A DNA stretch of 25,477 nucleotides from Pseudomonadota bacterium (GCA_023433515.1 JAEZCN010000207.1:1-25477); one strand, 5' to 3'. Numbered from the stretch's first letter, positions 1 to 9,789 are shown. Made by a program: numbers and translations. The notes: a model not told the origin generated them from the sequence alone.

Positions 1-449
1 TCGTTCGCATCGGTGTTCGTCTCGCCCGAGGTCGACGACGACATCAAGGTCGACCTGAATCCGGCCGACATCAAGATGGACGTGTACCGTTCGAGCGGCG
101 CGGGCGGACAGCACGTCAACAAGACCGAATCCGCGGTGCGCCTCACGCACGAGCCCACGGGCATCGTGGTGGCATGCCAGAACGAGCGCAGCCAGCACAA
201 GAATCGCGCGACCGCGATGAAGATGTTGAAGGCGAAGCTGTACGAGCTCGAATTCAACAAGCGCAATGCCGCGGCGAAAGTGCTCGAGGATTCGAAGTCG
301 GACGTGAGCTGGGGCAACCAGATCCGTTCCTACGTGCTCGACCAGTCGCGCATCAAGGATCTGCGCACCGACGTCGAGATCGGCGATACGAACAAGGTGC
401 TCGACGGGCACCTCGACCCATTCATGGAAGCATCACTCAAGGCGGGACT

Positions 450-453
<4 letters not shown>
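1..453 (+). CDS. prfB: Peptide chain release factor 2, C-terminal part (window cuts the 5' end)
   Basis: RF2 recognises UGA/UAA stop codons in the ribosomal A site and triggers release of the finished protein. The reading frame is open from base 1, so the start, the stop-codon recognition domain and any programmed frameshift site lie upstream of the window. The visible part carries the peptidyl-hydrolase signature GAGGQHVNKTESAVR, with the catalytic GGQ near residues 34-36 of the fragment, followed by the family block PTGIVVACQNERSQHKNR. The TGA stop overlaps the lysS GTG start (GTGA), a prfB-lysS arrangement common in Gammaproteobacteria. Assignment to RF2 rather than RF1 rests on the downstream lysS and on RF2-like wording around GGQ; identity is very likely. 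Confidence 0.95.
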
Positions 454-1978
<1,525 letters not shown>

Positions 1979-1982
<4 letters not shown>

Positions 1983-2794
1983 GCGAACCGCGCAGCGAGG
2001 CTCCGATCGGCGTATTCGATTCGGGGGTCGGAGGCCTCACGGTGCTGCGCGCGTTGATGGCGGACCTGCCACACGAAGATTTCGTCTATCTCGGCGACAC
2101 CGCGCGATTGCCCTACGGCACCAAGAGCGCGCAGACCGTGGCGCGTTACTCCGTGCGCGCCGCGGAGAGTCTCGCGACCCGCGGGATCAAGGCGCTGGTC
2201 GTCGCCTGCAATACCGCTTCCGCGACCGCGTTGCCGAGCCTGCGCGAACGTTTCCCCGACATGCCGGTGCTCGGCGTGATCGAACCCGGCGCCCGCGCGG
2301 CCTGCGAGGCTTCCGCGAGCGGCCGCATCGCGGTGCTCGCGACCGAAGGCACGGTGAAGGGCGGCGCGTATGAGCGCGCGATTCGCGCGGTGCGCGCGGA
2401 CGCCGTGGTCACGCAGATCGCCTGCCAGGTATTCGTCGCGCTGGCCGAGGAGGGCTGGAGCGAGGGTGTCGCGGTCGACGCCGTCACGTCGCGTTACCTC
2501 TCGCATCTCGATGCCCGGGTGGACACGGTGGTGCTCGGGTGCACGCACTTCCCGCTGCTGTCGCATGCGATCGCGGCGGAGCTCGGCGCGAACCGACGCG
2601 TCGTCGACTCCGCGGCGACTACCGCTCGGGCGAGCCGGGAATTGCTCGCGCAACGCGGCCTGCTGCGCGAATCGGTGAAATCCGGCGGCGTGAAGCTCCT
2701 GGCGACCGACAGTCCGGAGCGTTTCGCGCGCGTCGGTGCGCGCTTCCTGGGATCATCGATCGCCATGCGGGACGTGGAGACAATCGATCTTTAG
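1979..2794 (+). CDS. murI: Glutamate racemase
   Basis: MurI interconverts L- and D-glutamate in the cytoplasm to supply D-Glu for peptidoglycan. The 271-residue protein has the family's N-terminal block IGVFDSGVGGLTVLRAL with the catalytic Asp14, and the two Cys that act as acid/base pair: Cys77 in VACNTASAT and Cys188 in LGCTHFPLL. YLGDTARLPYG (about 37-47) is another conserved block. The GTG start at 1979 overlaps the lysS stop (GTGA). The stop TAG at 2792-2794 lies inside a candidate -35 element for the next gene, so the prfB-lysS-murI unit probably ends here, although no Rho-independent terminator is visible. Confidence 0.96.
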
Positions 2795-2819
2795 ACACTT
2801 TCCATAAGACGGTTACACT
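2792..2819 (+). promoter_or_regulatory. Candidate sigma70 promoter for the alpha/beta-hydrolase gene
   Basis: TAGACA (2792-2797, five of six match to TTGACA) is followed after 16 bases by TACACT (2814-2819, four of six match to TATAAT, including the key first T, second A and last T). It sits at the murI stop codon, about 36 bases upstream of the next start. Called by eye only. Confidence 0.45.
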
Positions 2820-2826
2820 TGGCGCC

Positions 2827-2841
2827 CCCGGCAAAGCCGGG
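2827..2841 (+). other. Short leader hairpin CCCGGC-AAA-GCCGGG
   Basis: A perfect 6-bp G+C inverted repeat with a 3-base loop lies between the candidate promoter and the hydrolase start. There is no T-run after it, so it is a poor Rho-independent terminator. It would fall in or next to the 5' leader of the hydrolase mRNA. Confidence 0.35.
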
Positions 2842-2855
2842 TCGAGACAAACGGG

Positions 2856-3737
2856 ATGGGATTGATGAGAGAAAGATCTGGAGTGCCGCATGACCGCGCC
2901 GTAATGCCGATGCGTTACGGCTTCGCGGACACCCTCACCGGGCAATTGCATTTCCGCGCCTGCGGAGCAGGGCCCGACATCGTGCTGCTGCCGTGGCTGC
3001 CGGCGAGCGGACGCATGTACGAACACGTCATGCCGCAGCTCGCGCGCGCGGGTTTTCGCGCGATCGCGTTCGACATCGCGGGCACCGGCCGCTCGCACAA
3101 GAAGAATCGCAACTGGACCGTCCAGCAATACGCCACCGACATCCTCGAGGCCTGCAGCTCGCTGCATACGGTTCCGTACACCGTGATCGGCGGGCGGTTC
3201 TCTGCCTCGATCGCGGTCGAGATGCTGCTTGCTTCCCCGGCGCAGGTCACGGGCGCGGTGCTCGATGGCGTGCCGGGCCTCGCGCCCGAAGAGACGCGCA
3301 AGATGACCACCTTGACGGCCGGGCTGTCGCCGAAGCTTTCCGAGGACGGCGGTCACCGCAGTTTCGCGTTCGACGTGATGCTGCGGACGCTCAAGGAATG
3401 GGATCCGTCGTTCGAGTTGACGCAGGAAACCTTGCCCATCGTCTACGAATACACGCGCGACTACCTCGAGCTCGGATACGAAGCCATGGCCGCGGGCGCC
3501 GAGGCGGATGCCAGGGGAACGAAGCCCGCGTACGACGTGCTCGCGCGCCTCGGCGAGGTTTCGCAGCGTGTGCTCGTCATGACCTCGGACGCCGATGTCC
3601 TCGCGCCGGCATACAACCGTGCGCTGGAACGAGCGCGCAATTCACGCGGCCACAAATTCGAAGGAAACCATCCGATACTGAACCCGGCGCGCGCGCTCGA
3701 GTACGCGCAGGTCCTGGTGTCGTTCGCGCGCCGCTGA
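2856..3737 (+). CDS. Alpha/beta-hydrolase-fold protein with a degenerate nucleophile elbow
   Basis: A 293-residue cytoplasmic protein with the pattern of the alpha/beta hydrolase fold: strand plus loop DIVLLPWLP (41-49), FDIAGTGRS (72-80) as in the FDxxGxGxS block, an acid-containing strand end TSDADVLAP (Asp245/Asp247), and a late His272 in GNHPI that fits the catalytic His. Where family members have GxSxG, this protein reads VIGGRFSAS, which puts Arg114 at the nucleophile position. It may therefore be non-catalytic or use a different mechanism. No signal peptide is visible. The start is uncertain: ATG 2856 gives the longest product, but ATG 2904 or 2910 would still include the whole fold. 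It seems to be a single-gene transcription unit with its own promoter. Substrate unknown. Confidence 0.8.
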   Translation: MGLMRERSGVPHDRAVMPMRYGFADTLTGQLHFRACGAGPDIVLLPWLPASGRMYEHVMPQLARAGFRAIAFDIAGTGRSHKKNRNWTVQQYATDILEACSSLHTVPYTVIGGRFSASIAVEMLLASPAQVTGAVLDGVPGLAPEETRKMTTLTAGLSPKLSEDGGHRSFAFDVMLRTLKEWDPSFELTQETLPIVYEYTRDYLELGYEAMAAGAEADARGTKPAYDVLARLGEVSQRVLVMTSDADVLAPAYNRALERARNSRGHKFEGNHPILNPARALEYAQVLVSFARR

Positions 3738-3792
3738 TGCGCTGATTCGCGATTCTGGTTCCGCTGGCGGAGGGCCGGCAGGAGTCTTGGCG

Positions 3793-6528
3793 ATGCATGT
3801 GATACTCATGCTGGCGGGCGTCATCGTCGGTGGCGTCTTTGGCGGCTATGCGGGCGCGCTGGCGGGTGTTGCGCTGGGTTTCGCCATCGGCGCGAACATC
3901 AAACTACGCGCGCGGCTCGACGAGATCGAAAGCGCGCTCCGTTCGCTCCAGCTCAGCCGCACGATCGAAGAAGAAAAGCCGGCGCGGCGGGCCGAACCGC
4001 GGGTTGCGCCTGTCTACGAGAAGGAGGAGCGACAACCGGCATCGCCGCCGCCCGCTCCGCGCTTCGAGCGTCCACCCGCCGACATTGAACCGCCGCCCGT
4101 CGCGTCACCGCACACGCCGAAGCCCGCGGATACGCCGCAACCCGCGCCGCTGTTCACGCCAGCGTCTCGTCCCCGCTACACGGGCAACGACGAGCCGCCG
4201 GCGCTCTTCACCTGGATCCGCGACTGGTTCTTCGGCGGCAACGTCGTGGTGCGCATCGGCGTGCTCGTGTTGTTCATCGGCGTCGGGTTCCTGCTCAAGT
4301 TCGCCGCCGAGCGCAACATGCTGCCGATCGAATTCCGGCTCGCGGGCGCGGCGCTCGGCGGAGCGGCGTTGCTCATCATAGGCTGGAGGCTGCGCAACCG
4401 GATGCGGCCGTACTCGCTGGCGTTGCAGGGAGGTGGCATCGGCCTGTTGTACCTGACGGCTTTCGCGGCGCTCCGGTTCTACGACCTGCTGCCGCCCGCG
4501 GCGACATTCGCGATGCTGGTCGCGGTTGCCGCGTTGTCGGCGTTTCTCGCCATCGGGCAGAACGCAATGGTGCTCGCGGTGCTGGGCGCGCTCGGCGGGT
4601 TCCTCGCGCCGGTGCTCACCTCGACCGGCCAGGGCAACCACGTCGTGCTGTTCAGCTACTACGCGTCGCTCAACGCCGGCATCGTCGCGATCGCCTGGTT
4701 CAAGACCTGGCGCCCGCTCAACCTGATCGCGTTCCTGTTCACGTATGGCATCGGCACCGCGTGGGGAGTGCTCAAGTACTCGCCGCAACACTTCGCGACC
4801 ACCGAACCGTTCGTGATCCTGTTCTTCTTGATGTTCCTCGCCGTGGCCGTGTTGTTCGCGCTGCGAACGGCGCCGCGGCTCACCGATTACGTCGACGGGA
4901 CGCTGGTGTTCGGCACGCCGGTGATGACGATGCTGCTGCAGTCGGCGCTGGTGCGCGACCGGCCGTACGCGATGGCGTTCAGCGCGCTGGCGCTCGGCGG
5001 TGTCTACCTGCTCTCGGCGCGGTTCGTATGGAATCGAGCCGGCGAGGGGCTGCGGCTGCTCGCCGAGTCGTTTCTCGCGCTCGGCGTGGCGTTCCTGACG
5101 CTCGCGGTGCCGCTGGCGCTCGACGGTCACTGGACGGCGGGAACCTGGGCGCTCGAAGGCGCGGCCATCTTCTGGGTCGGCATGCGGCAGGACCGCAAAC
5201 TCGCGATCGTTTCGGGATTGCTGCTGCAACTCGGCGCCGCGTTTTCGTACGCGATCGGTTACGACGTCGTGCCGCAACACCTGCCGCTCGCCAACAGCGA
5301 ATTCGTCGGAGCGTTGCTGATCGCGATCGCCGGACTGGTGACCGCGCGCATCGCCCATCTGCAACGCGAGCGGCTGCCGGAGTGGCTGGGACTTTCGTCG
5401 GCCGTCCCGCTCTACTGGGCGCTCGTGTGGTGGACGTTCGCGGGCGCGAACGAAATCACGGCGTTCCTGCCCGAGCGGCACTGGCTGGCCGCGCTGCTGG
5501 CATTCGCCACGGCGACCGCGCTCGGCTGCGCCGCGTTGTCCCGCTGGAACGACTGGGGCGTGGCGCGCACGCCGACGCCGCTGTTGTTGCCGGTCATGTT
5601 CGTTGCCGCCGTCGTTTCGATCGGCGACGACGGACACTTCCTGGCACGCGGTGGGTGGATAGCCTGGCCGTTCGCGCTCGGAACCTGGGTATGGCTGCTG
5701 CGATGGAAACATCGCGCCGAGCTGGCCGGCGCCGAGTCCGCTTTACATGTCGCGACGGCCTGGTTCTGTGTCGCGCTGGTCGCGGTCGAACTGTCCTGGT
5801 GGATTTCGCAACTGCGGCTCGGGGATTCGGCCTGGCGCCTTGCCGTGTCAGGGGTCGTGCCCGCGGCGGCGCTCGTGTTGCTGCTGGCGCCGTGGAGCCG
5901 CGAACGCTGGCCCGTGAAGGCGCATCCGGACGCGTATCTCGGTGTCGCCGCCGGCGGCCTGGCGGCATACCTGTGGCTGTGGGTGCTGATGACCTGCTTC
6001 GACGACGCGAGCGCGCGGCCGCTTCCCTATCTACCCCTGCTCAACCCGGTCGAAATCGCGCAGGGCTTCGCCCTGGTGGGCATCGCGAGCTGGCTGCTGC
6101 GCCAGTGGAAGGCGCCGCGCGAGTGGATGACAGCGGACATGCGGCGCGGGCTGGTGGCCGCCTGCGCATTCGTGTCGTTCGCGCTGCTGAATGCGATCCT
6201 GCTGAGAATCATCCATCACGTGACCGGGATCGCGTACACGCCCGACGTGCTCATGGCGTCGACGCTGGTCCAGGCGGCCCTGTCGATCTTCTGGGGATCG
6301 CTCGCGTTGCTGGCCATGGTGATCGGCACGCGCAGGGGAGAGCGCTGGATCTGGTTCACGGGCGCGACGTTGCTCGGCATTGCGCTCGCGAAAATGTTCC
6401 TGGTCGATCTGTCGCGCACCGGCACGGTGGCGCGCATCGTCTCGTTCATCGGTGTGGGAGTGCTGATGCTGATCATCGGGCGGTTCTCGCCGGTGCCGCC
6501 GTCCGAGCCGGAACCGGAGAAGGCATGA
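3793..6528 (+). CDS. DUF2339 family large multi-spanning membrane protein
   Basis: A 911-residue inner-membrane protein of unknown function. The N-terminus is a Gly-rich hydrophobic helix (about 1-32), then a charged, possibly coiled-coil stretch (33-60), a Pro-rich linker (about 70-135) and a very long C-terminal part made of many hydrophobic segments up to the end. The block GNVVVRIGVLVLFIGVGFLL and the following GGGIGLLYLTAFAALRFY are characteristic of DUF2339. The start is placed at ATG 3793 because AGGAG lies 8 bases upstream; TTG 3787 would be only 2 bases from it. The TGA overlaps the ATG of the DUF3999 gene (ATGA), so the two are translationally coupled and probably work together in the envelope. 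No catalytic motif was recognised. Confidence 0.88.
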   Translation: MHVILMLAGVIVGGVFGGYAGALAGVALGFAIGANIKLRARLDEIESALRSLQLSRTIEEEKPARRAEPRVAPVYEKEERQPASPPPAPRFERPPADIEPPPVASPHTPKPADTPQPAPLFTPASRPRYTGNDEPPALFTWIRDWFFGGNVVVRIGVLVLFIGVGFLLKFAAERNMLPIEFRLAGAALGGAALLIIGWRLRNRMRPYSLALQGGGIGLLYLTAFAALRFYDLLPPAATFAMLVAVAALSAFLAIGQNAMVLAVLGALGGFLAPVLTSTGQGNHVVLFSYYASLNAGIVAIAWFKTWRPLNLIAFLFTYGIGTAWGVLKYSPQHFATTEPFVILFFLMFLAVAVLFALRTAPRLTDYVDGTLVFGTPVMTMLLQSALVRDRPYAMAFSALALGGVYLLSARFVWNRAGEGLRLLAESFLALGVAFLTLAVPLALDGHWTAGTWALEGAAIFWVGMRQDRKLAIVSGLLLQLGAAFSYAIGYDVVPQHLPLANSEFVGALLIAIAGLVTARIAHLQRERLPEWLGLSSAVPLYWALVWWTFAGANEITAFLPERHWLAALLAFATATALGCAALSRWNDWGVARTPTPLLLPVMFVAAVVSIGDDGHFLARGGWIAWPFALGTWVWLLRWKHRAELAGAESALHVATAWFCVALVAVELSWWISQLRLGDSAWRLAVSGVVPAAALVLLLAPWSRERWPVKAHPDAYLGVAAGGLAAYLWLWVLMTCFDDASARPLPYLPLLNPVEIAQGFALVGIASWLLRQWKAPREWMTADMRRGLVAACAFVSFALLNAILLRIIHHVTGIAYTPDVLMASTLVQAALSIFWGSLALLAMVIGTRRGERWIWFTGATLLGIALAKMFLVDLSRTGTVARIVSFIGVGVLMLIIGRFSPVPPSEPEPEKA

Positions 6529-7898
6529 TGACGAATCGATGGGCTGGCGGGTTGCTGTCGGCCGCGGCGCTCTGCGTCGCCGTTCCCGCGGCCGGCGAAA
6601 GCGTGCGCGATGAGTTCGCATACGCCGCGCATATATCGCCCTGGCCGGGAGCGCCACTGCAGTGGTTCGAACTGCCGGTGTCGGCCTACCGTGACGCGAC
6701 CGATCCCGCGTTGCGGGACCTTCGAGTGCTCAACGCGAGCGGTGAAGTCGTGCCGTACGCATTGCAGCGCCCGGCGTCCGTGATCGCGCGACCCGCATCC
6801 GACCTGCGGCTCGCGCTGTTTCCGCTGCGCGGCGAACAGGCCGAGAAGCCTTCCGCCCTGAGCCTCACGATCAGCGGCGACGTGACCTCGCTCGAATTGC
6901 AGGGCAATACGGTCGCCGCGGCGGATGCGCCGCTCGTCGCCTACCTCATCGACGCGCGTGGCGCCGACACGATGGTCTCCTCGTTCGCGTTCGAACTACC
7001 GCAGACGGCGGCGGATTTTTCGGTGCTCGCGACGCTCGAGGTCAGCGACGACCTGTCCCGCTGGCGCACGGTGAACGGATTGGTCACGTTGACGCGGCTG
7101 CGGCACGGTGGCGCGATGTTCGAGAACCTCGTGGCGTCCTTTCCGCCGACGCGCGCCAACTACTGGCGCATGCGTGCGCAGTCGGGCCCCACGTTGCCGG
7201 AATTCACCGGCGTGCTCGCGGCGCCCGTCGCCGGCAACGTCGCGGTGGCGAGGAACGAGCGCACCGTCGCGGGCCAGCCGTCCGGGAAGCCCGGCGAATA
7301 CCTGTTCGATCTCGGCGCGCACCTGCCGGTGGACCGCCTCGACCTCGAACTACCCGAGATCAACACGGTCGCGCAGGTCGACTACTACGCGCGCCGCGCG
7401 GAGCACGAACCGTGGCGACACGTCTCGCGCGCCGGTGTCTACCGCCTGCAGGCGACGGCCAACGAGCTGCGATCGCCGCCCCTGGAGATTTCCGCCGACG
7501 CGAGCCGATTCTGGAAGGTGGCGGTCGACCCGACGGGCGGCGGATTCGGCGCCGGTGTTCCGGGGCTGCGAGCGGGCTGGCTGCCGCACCGCGTGCTGTT
7601 CGTGGCGCGCGGTTCCGCGCCCTTCGAGTTGGTGTACGGAAGTTTCGGCGCGCAGAACGCCGAGACCGCGCTGGCGAACCTGCTCCCCGGTGGCTCCCGG
7701 GCGCTGGACGAGATGATCGCGCAGCCGTTCGCGCGGGTGTCCGAAGCGCGGATCGCGGGTGGCCTCGAGCGCCTGGAGCCGCCTCCGCCTTCGGGCAGAT
7801 GGCGTCTCGCCGTCCTGTGGGGCGCGCTCTGCGTGGGCGTGCTCTCGCTGGGGGCGATCGCGTGGCGGCTCGCGCGACAGATGCGCGCAACTAGTTAG
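6525..7898 (+). CDS. DUF3999 family exported, membrane-anchored protein
   Basis: A 457-residue protein of unknown function. Residues 1-24 look like a signal peptide (hydrophobic GGLLSAAALCVAV, then PAAGES). The bulk is beta-rich and would lie in the periplasm. Two regions resemble galactose-binding/discoidin-like jelly rolls by pattern: a strand run ending FPPTRANYWRM, and a later one ending ADASRFWKVAVD. Near the C-terminus a single hydrophobic helix (LAVLWGALCVGVLSLGAIAW) is followed by RLARQM, a likely anchor with a short cytoplasmic tail. ATG 6525 overlaps the DUF2339 stop; the adjacent ATG 6528 is an alternative with slightly better spacing from GGAG. The two families are known to occur side by side. 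The stop overlaps that of the convergent ygfZ. Confidence 0.85.
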   Translation: MMTNRWAGGLLSAAALCVAVPAAGESVRDEFAYAAHISPWPGAPLQWFELPVSAYRDATDPALRDLRVLNASGEVVPYALQRPASVIARPASDLRLALFPLRGEQAEKPSALSLTISGDVTSLELQGNTVAAADAPLVAYLIDARGADTMVSSFAFELPQTAADFSVLATLEVSDDLSRWRTVNGLVTLTRLRHGGAMFENLVASFPPTRANYWRMRAQSGPTLPEFTGVLAAPVAGNVAVARNERTVAGQPSGKPGEYLFDLGAHLPVDRLDLELPEINTVAQVDYYARRAEHEPWRHVSRAGVYRLQATANELRSPPLEISADASRFWKVAVDPTGGGFGAGVPGLRAGWLPHRVLFVARGSAPFELVYGSFGAQNAETALANLLPGGSRALDEMIAQPFARVSEARIAGGLERLEPPPPSGRWRLAVLWGALCVGVLSLGAIAWRLARQMRATS

Positions 7899-8776
7899 TC
7901 GGGCAGCGCGTAGGGAAGCGGCAGCGGGCCATCGAGCCGGATTCCCGCGTCTTCTTCGCCGGTCTTGGGCGCGGTGTCCTCGCTCGCGGCGGTGTAGTTG
8001 CCTACCGCCAGGACTTCATGTGTGCCATCCGCGGTCCGGGCCGCGCGCACGACCACGAGGGATCGCCCGTCCGGACCGCGAGCCGCATCACCCGGACGCG
8101 GTGTCTCCTCGCCGGTGTATCGCCAGCGCTGCATCCGGCGCTTGACCCGCCCCCGGTAGTGAGCCCGCGCGATGACTTCCTGTCCCGTGTAACACCCCTT
8201 GTCGAAGGCGATCGCGCCTAACAAGTCGAGATTCAGCATCTGCGAGACGAAGGTCTCGCGGGTCGCGGTGTGGACCTGCGGAATTCCCGCGAGCACGTCC
8301 CGCGCTTCCCAGTCGGCGCGCGTGAGTTCGCCCGGCTCGATAGCGACGGCGGCGTTCGCCAGGACCATCCATCGTCCGCGCCAGTCGATGGATGCCAGTG
8401 CGGCCGGCGGTGGGCTCGCGCACCCGAGCACGCGCACGCTCGACGATTCATCCTCGATGCGCACCCTGGCCCGCAGGATGTACTTGCGCAGGCGGGTCAT
8501 GACGTCCGTGACGAGTTCGGCGGGCAACACGGCGAACAGTTCCTCGGCGGCGGAACGGACGAGGGCGAGCACCGCGATCACGCGTCCCTGTGGGTTGTGC
8601 AAACCCGCGAGCGTGCTGCCGCCGACGTCGAGCTTTTCGATTTCCGCCGAGAGCTGGCCTTGCAGAAAGCGCGTGGCGTCCGGCCCGCGAAACGCGAGCA
8701 CACCCAGTGCGGCGTCGCCTGCACCAAGATCGGTGCCCCTCGGTTTGTTCATGGGCTTGCTCGTGGACTCGCTCAT
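7895..8776 (-). CDS. ygfZ: YgfZ/GcvT-like folate-binding Fe-S cluster repair protein
   Basis: YgfZ is a tetrahydrofolate-dependent accessory factor for certain Fe-S enzymes, with a GcvT-like fold. The signature KGCYTGQEVIARAHYRG, containing the functionally important Cys, is intact, as are the N-terminal FRGPDATRFLQGQLSAE and GLHNPQGRVIAVL blocks. At 293 residues it is somewhat shorter than E. coli YgfZ (326). It is the only minus-strand gene seen in the window. It is divergent from the sdh cluster, whose Fe-S subunit SdhB could be a client, though that is inference. A second in-frame ATG at Met9 is a possible alternative start. Its TAA overlaps the TAG of the convergent DUF3999 gene in TTAG. 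Confidence 0.93.
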   Translation of the reverse strand: MSESTSKPMNKPRGTDLGAGDAALGVLAFRGPDATRFLQGQLSAEIEKLDVGGSTLAGLHNPQGRVIAVLALVRSAAEELFAVLPAELVTDVMTRLRKYILRARVRIEDESSSVRVLGCASPPPAALASIDWRGRWMVLANAAVAIEPGELTRADWEARDVLAGIPQVHTATRETFVSQMLNLDLLGAIAFDKGCYTGQEVIARAHYRGRVKRRMQRWRYTGEETPRPGDAARGPDGRSLVVVRAARTADGTHEVLAVGNYTAASEDTAPKTGEEDAGIRLDGPLPLPYALPD

Positions 8777-8848
8777 GATTGTTTCGTCAGGTTTTTGTCA
8801 GGGATTTCAACTGGTCGCGGACTGGCGATTCTGGCAGAATTCGCGCCC

Positions 8849-9007
8849 GTGCCGAACGCCCATCCCGCAGTCACCGACGAGAACGCCAAGGACGCGCAGC
8901 CGTCGACGACACCCGAGCCGCAACCCGCCGAAACCGGGGGTCCCTCGGGGCCGGAACCCACCCGTTTCGGTGACTGGGAAAGAAATGGACGCTGCATCGA
9001 CTTCTAG
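8849..9007 (+). CDS. Succinate dehydrogenase assembly factor 4 (DUF1674) homologue
   Basis: A 52-residue protein ending in RFGDWERNGRCIDF, the C-terminal hallmark of the DUF1674/SdhAF4 family (Sdh8 in yeast). In mitochondria these proteins bind the freshly flavinylated SdhA subunit and help it join SdhB while protecting it from oxidation. The N-terminal two thirds are Pro/Glu/Thr-rich and look disordered, as in the family. The gene is too short for many gene callers. The GTG at 8849 is the most sensible start but has no clear ribosome site. Its stop codon overlaps the AGGAA ribosome site of sdhC, so it probably belongs to the sdh operon and has a functional reason to be there. Confidence 0.82.
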   Translation: MPNAHPAVTDENAKDAQPSTTPEPQPAETGGPSGPEPTRFGDWERNGRCIDF

Positions 9008-9010
9008 GAA
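9006..9010 (+). promoter_or_regulatory. Ribosome binding site of sdhC (AGGAA)
   Basis: AGGAA lies 9 bases before ATG 9020 and overlaps the TAG stop of the small SdhAF4 gene, fixing the sdhC start and suggesting coupled translation. Confidence 0.6.
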
Positions 9011-9019
9011 CTCGCTCTG

Positions 9020-9418
9020 ATGGCTTCCCGCCCACTTTCACCGCACCTCGGCGTGTACAAGTTCATGTACACGATGTCGCTTTCGATCCTGCACCGGATC
9101 ACCGGCTGCGTGGCGACGGTGGGTTTCCTCGCATTCGTGTGGTGGCTGATGGCGCTCGCTTCGGGCCGCGAACAATACGCGACCGCGATGCGCCTGCTGT
9201 CGGGCCCGGTCGGCAAACTACTGCTCGTCGGCTTCACGTTTTCGTTCGTCTACCACTCCTGCAACGGCATCCGTCATCTGCTCTGGGATACGGGCCGCGG
9301 ACTCGAACGCGCGCAGGCGCGGCGCAGCGGCGCGATCGTGGTGGTTGCCTCGTTCCTGCTCACCGGGCTGGTGCTATGGTTCGCCTGCCGCGCGATGGGC
9401 ATGGAGTCGCTCGTATGA
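9020..9418 (+). CDS. sdhC: Succinate dehydrogenase cytochrome b556 subunit
   Basis: SdhC is one of two membrane anchors of complex II; it helps bind heme b and ubiquinone. The 132-residue protein has three hydrophobic segments and the family blocks SPHLGVYKF near the N-terminus, SILHRITG (quinone-site Ser and Arg) and YHSCNGIRHLLWD, which carries the heme-ligand His. ATG 9020 follows AGGAA with good spacing. Its TGA overlaps the sdhD ATG (ATGA). No odd features. Confidence 0.95.
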   Translation: MASRPLSPHLGVYKFMYTMSLSILHRITGCVATVGFLAFVWWLMALASGREQYATAMRLLSGPVGKLLLVGFTFSFVYHSCNGIRHLLWDTGRGLERAQARRSGAIVVVASFLLTGLVLWFACRAMGMESLV

Positions 9419-9789
9419 GCCTGCGCACTCCGCTCGGAAAGGTCTTGGGCCGCGGCGCGGCCGGTGAGGGCGTCGGCCACTGGTGGGTGCAGCGATTGAC
9501 CGCCGTCGCCCTGATCCCGTTGACGGTGTCGTTCGTCATCAGCCTGCTCGGGCACTCGCTGCAGTCCTACGCGGAAATGCGCGCCTGGCTGTCGCAGCCG
9601 TGGCCGGCGTTGATCGCGATCCTGCTGATCCTCACGCTCGCGTGGCACTCGAAACTCGGTGTCCAGGTGGTCATCGAAGACTACGTGCACGACAAGGGCG
9701 CCAAGACTCTCCTTCTGATCTCCTCGATCTTCGTGCACGTGGCCGCGGCCGCCGTCGGCGTCTTCGCCATCCTCGCGCTCGCGTTATGA
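9415..9789 (+). CDS. sdhD: Succinate dehydrogenase membrane anchor subunit
   Basis: SdhD is the second membrane anchor of complex II. The 124-residue protein has three hydrophobic segments and the motif HSKLGVQVVIEDYVHDKG, in which HSxLGxQxVIEDYVH is diagnostic for SdhD and includes the heme/quinone-site residues. The start at ATG 9415 overlaps the sdhC stop, and its TGA overlaps the sdhA ATG, so sdhC-sdhD-sdhA are tightly coupled. The upstream part of the longer open frame lies inside sdhC and is not used. Confidence 0.95.
   Translation: MSLRTPLGKVLGRGAAGEGVGHWWVQRLTAVALIPLTVSFVISLLGHSLQSYAEMRAWLSQPWPALIAILLILTLAWHSKLGVQVVIEDYVHDKGAKTLLLISSIFVHVAAAAVGVFAILALAL

Noticed and set aside
4105..5712. 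Long open frame of 535 codons on the minus strand inside the DUF2339 gene
   Set aside because: Arg/Gln/His-rich low-complexity translation typical of antisense frames in G+C-rich coding DNA; the + strand frame has clear family motifs.
8786..8802. Direct repeat GTCAGG, 11 bases apart, between ygfZ and the sdhAF4 gene as an operator
   Set aside because: Only 6 bases, not symmetrical, and no regulator is known for it; easily a chance match.
8777..8848. Sigma70 promoter for the sdh operon
   Set aside because: CAGAAT at 8835-8840 could be a -10, but no convincing -35 lies 16-18 bases upstream, so none is called.
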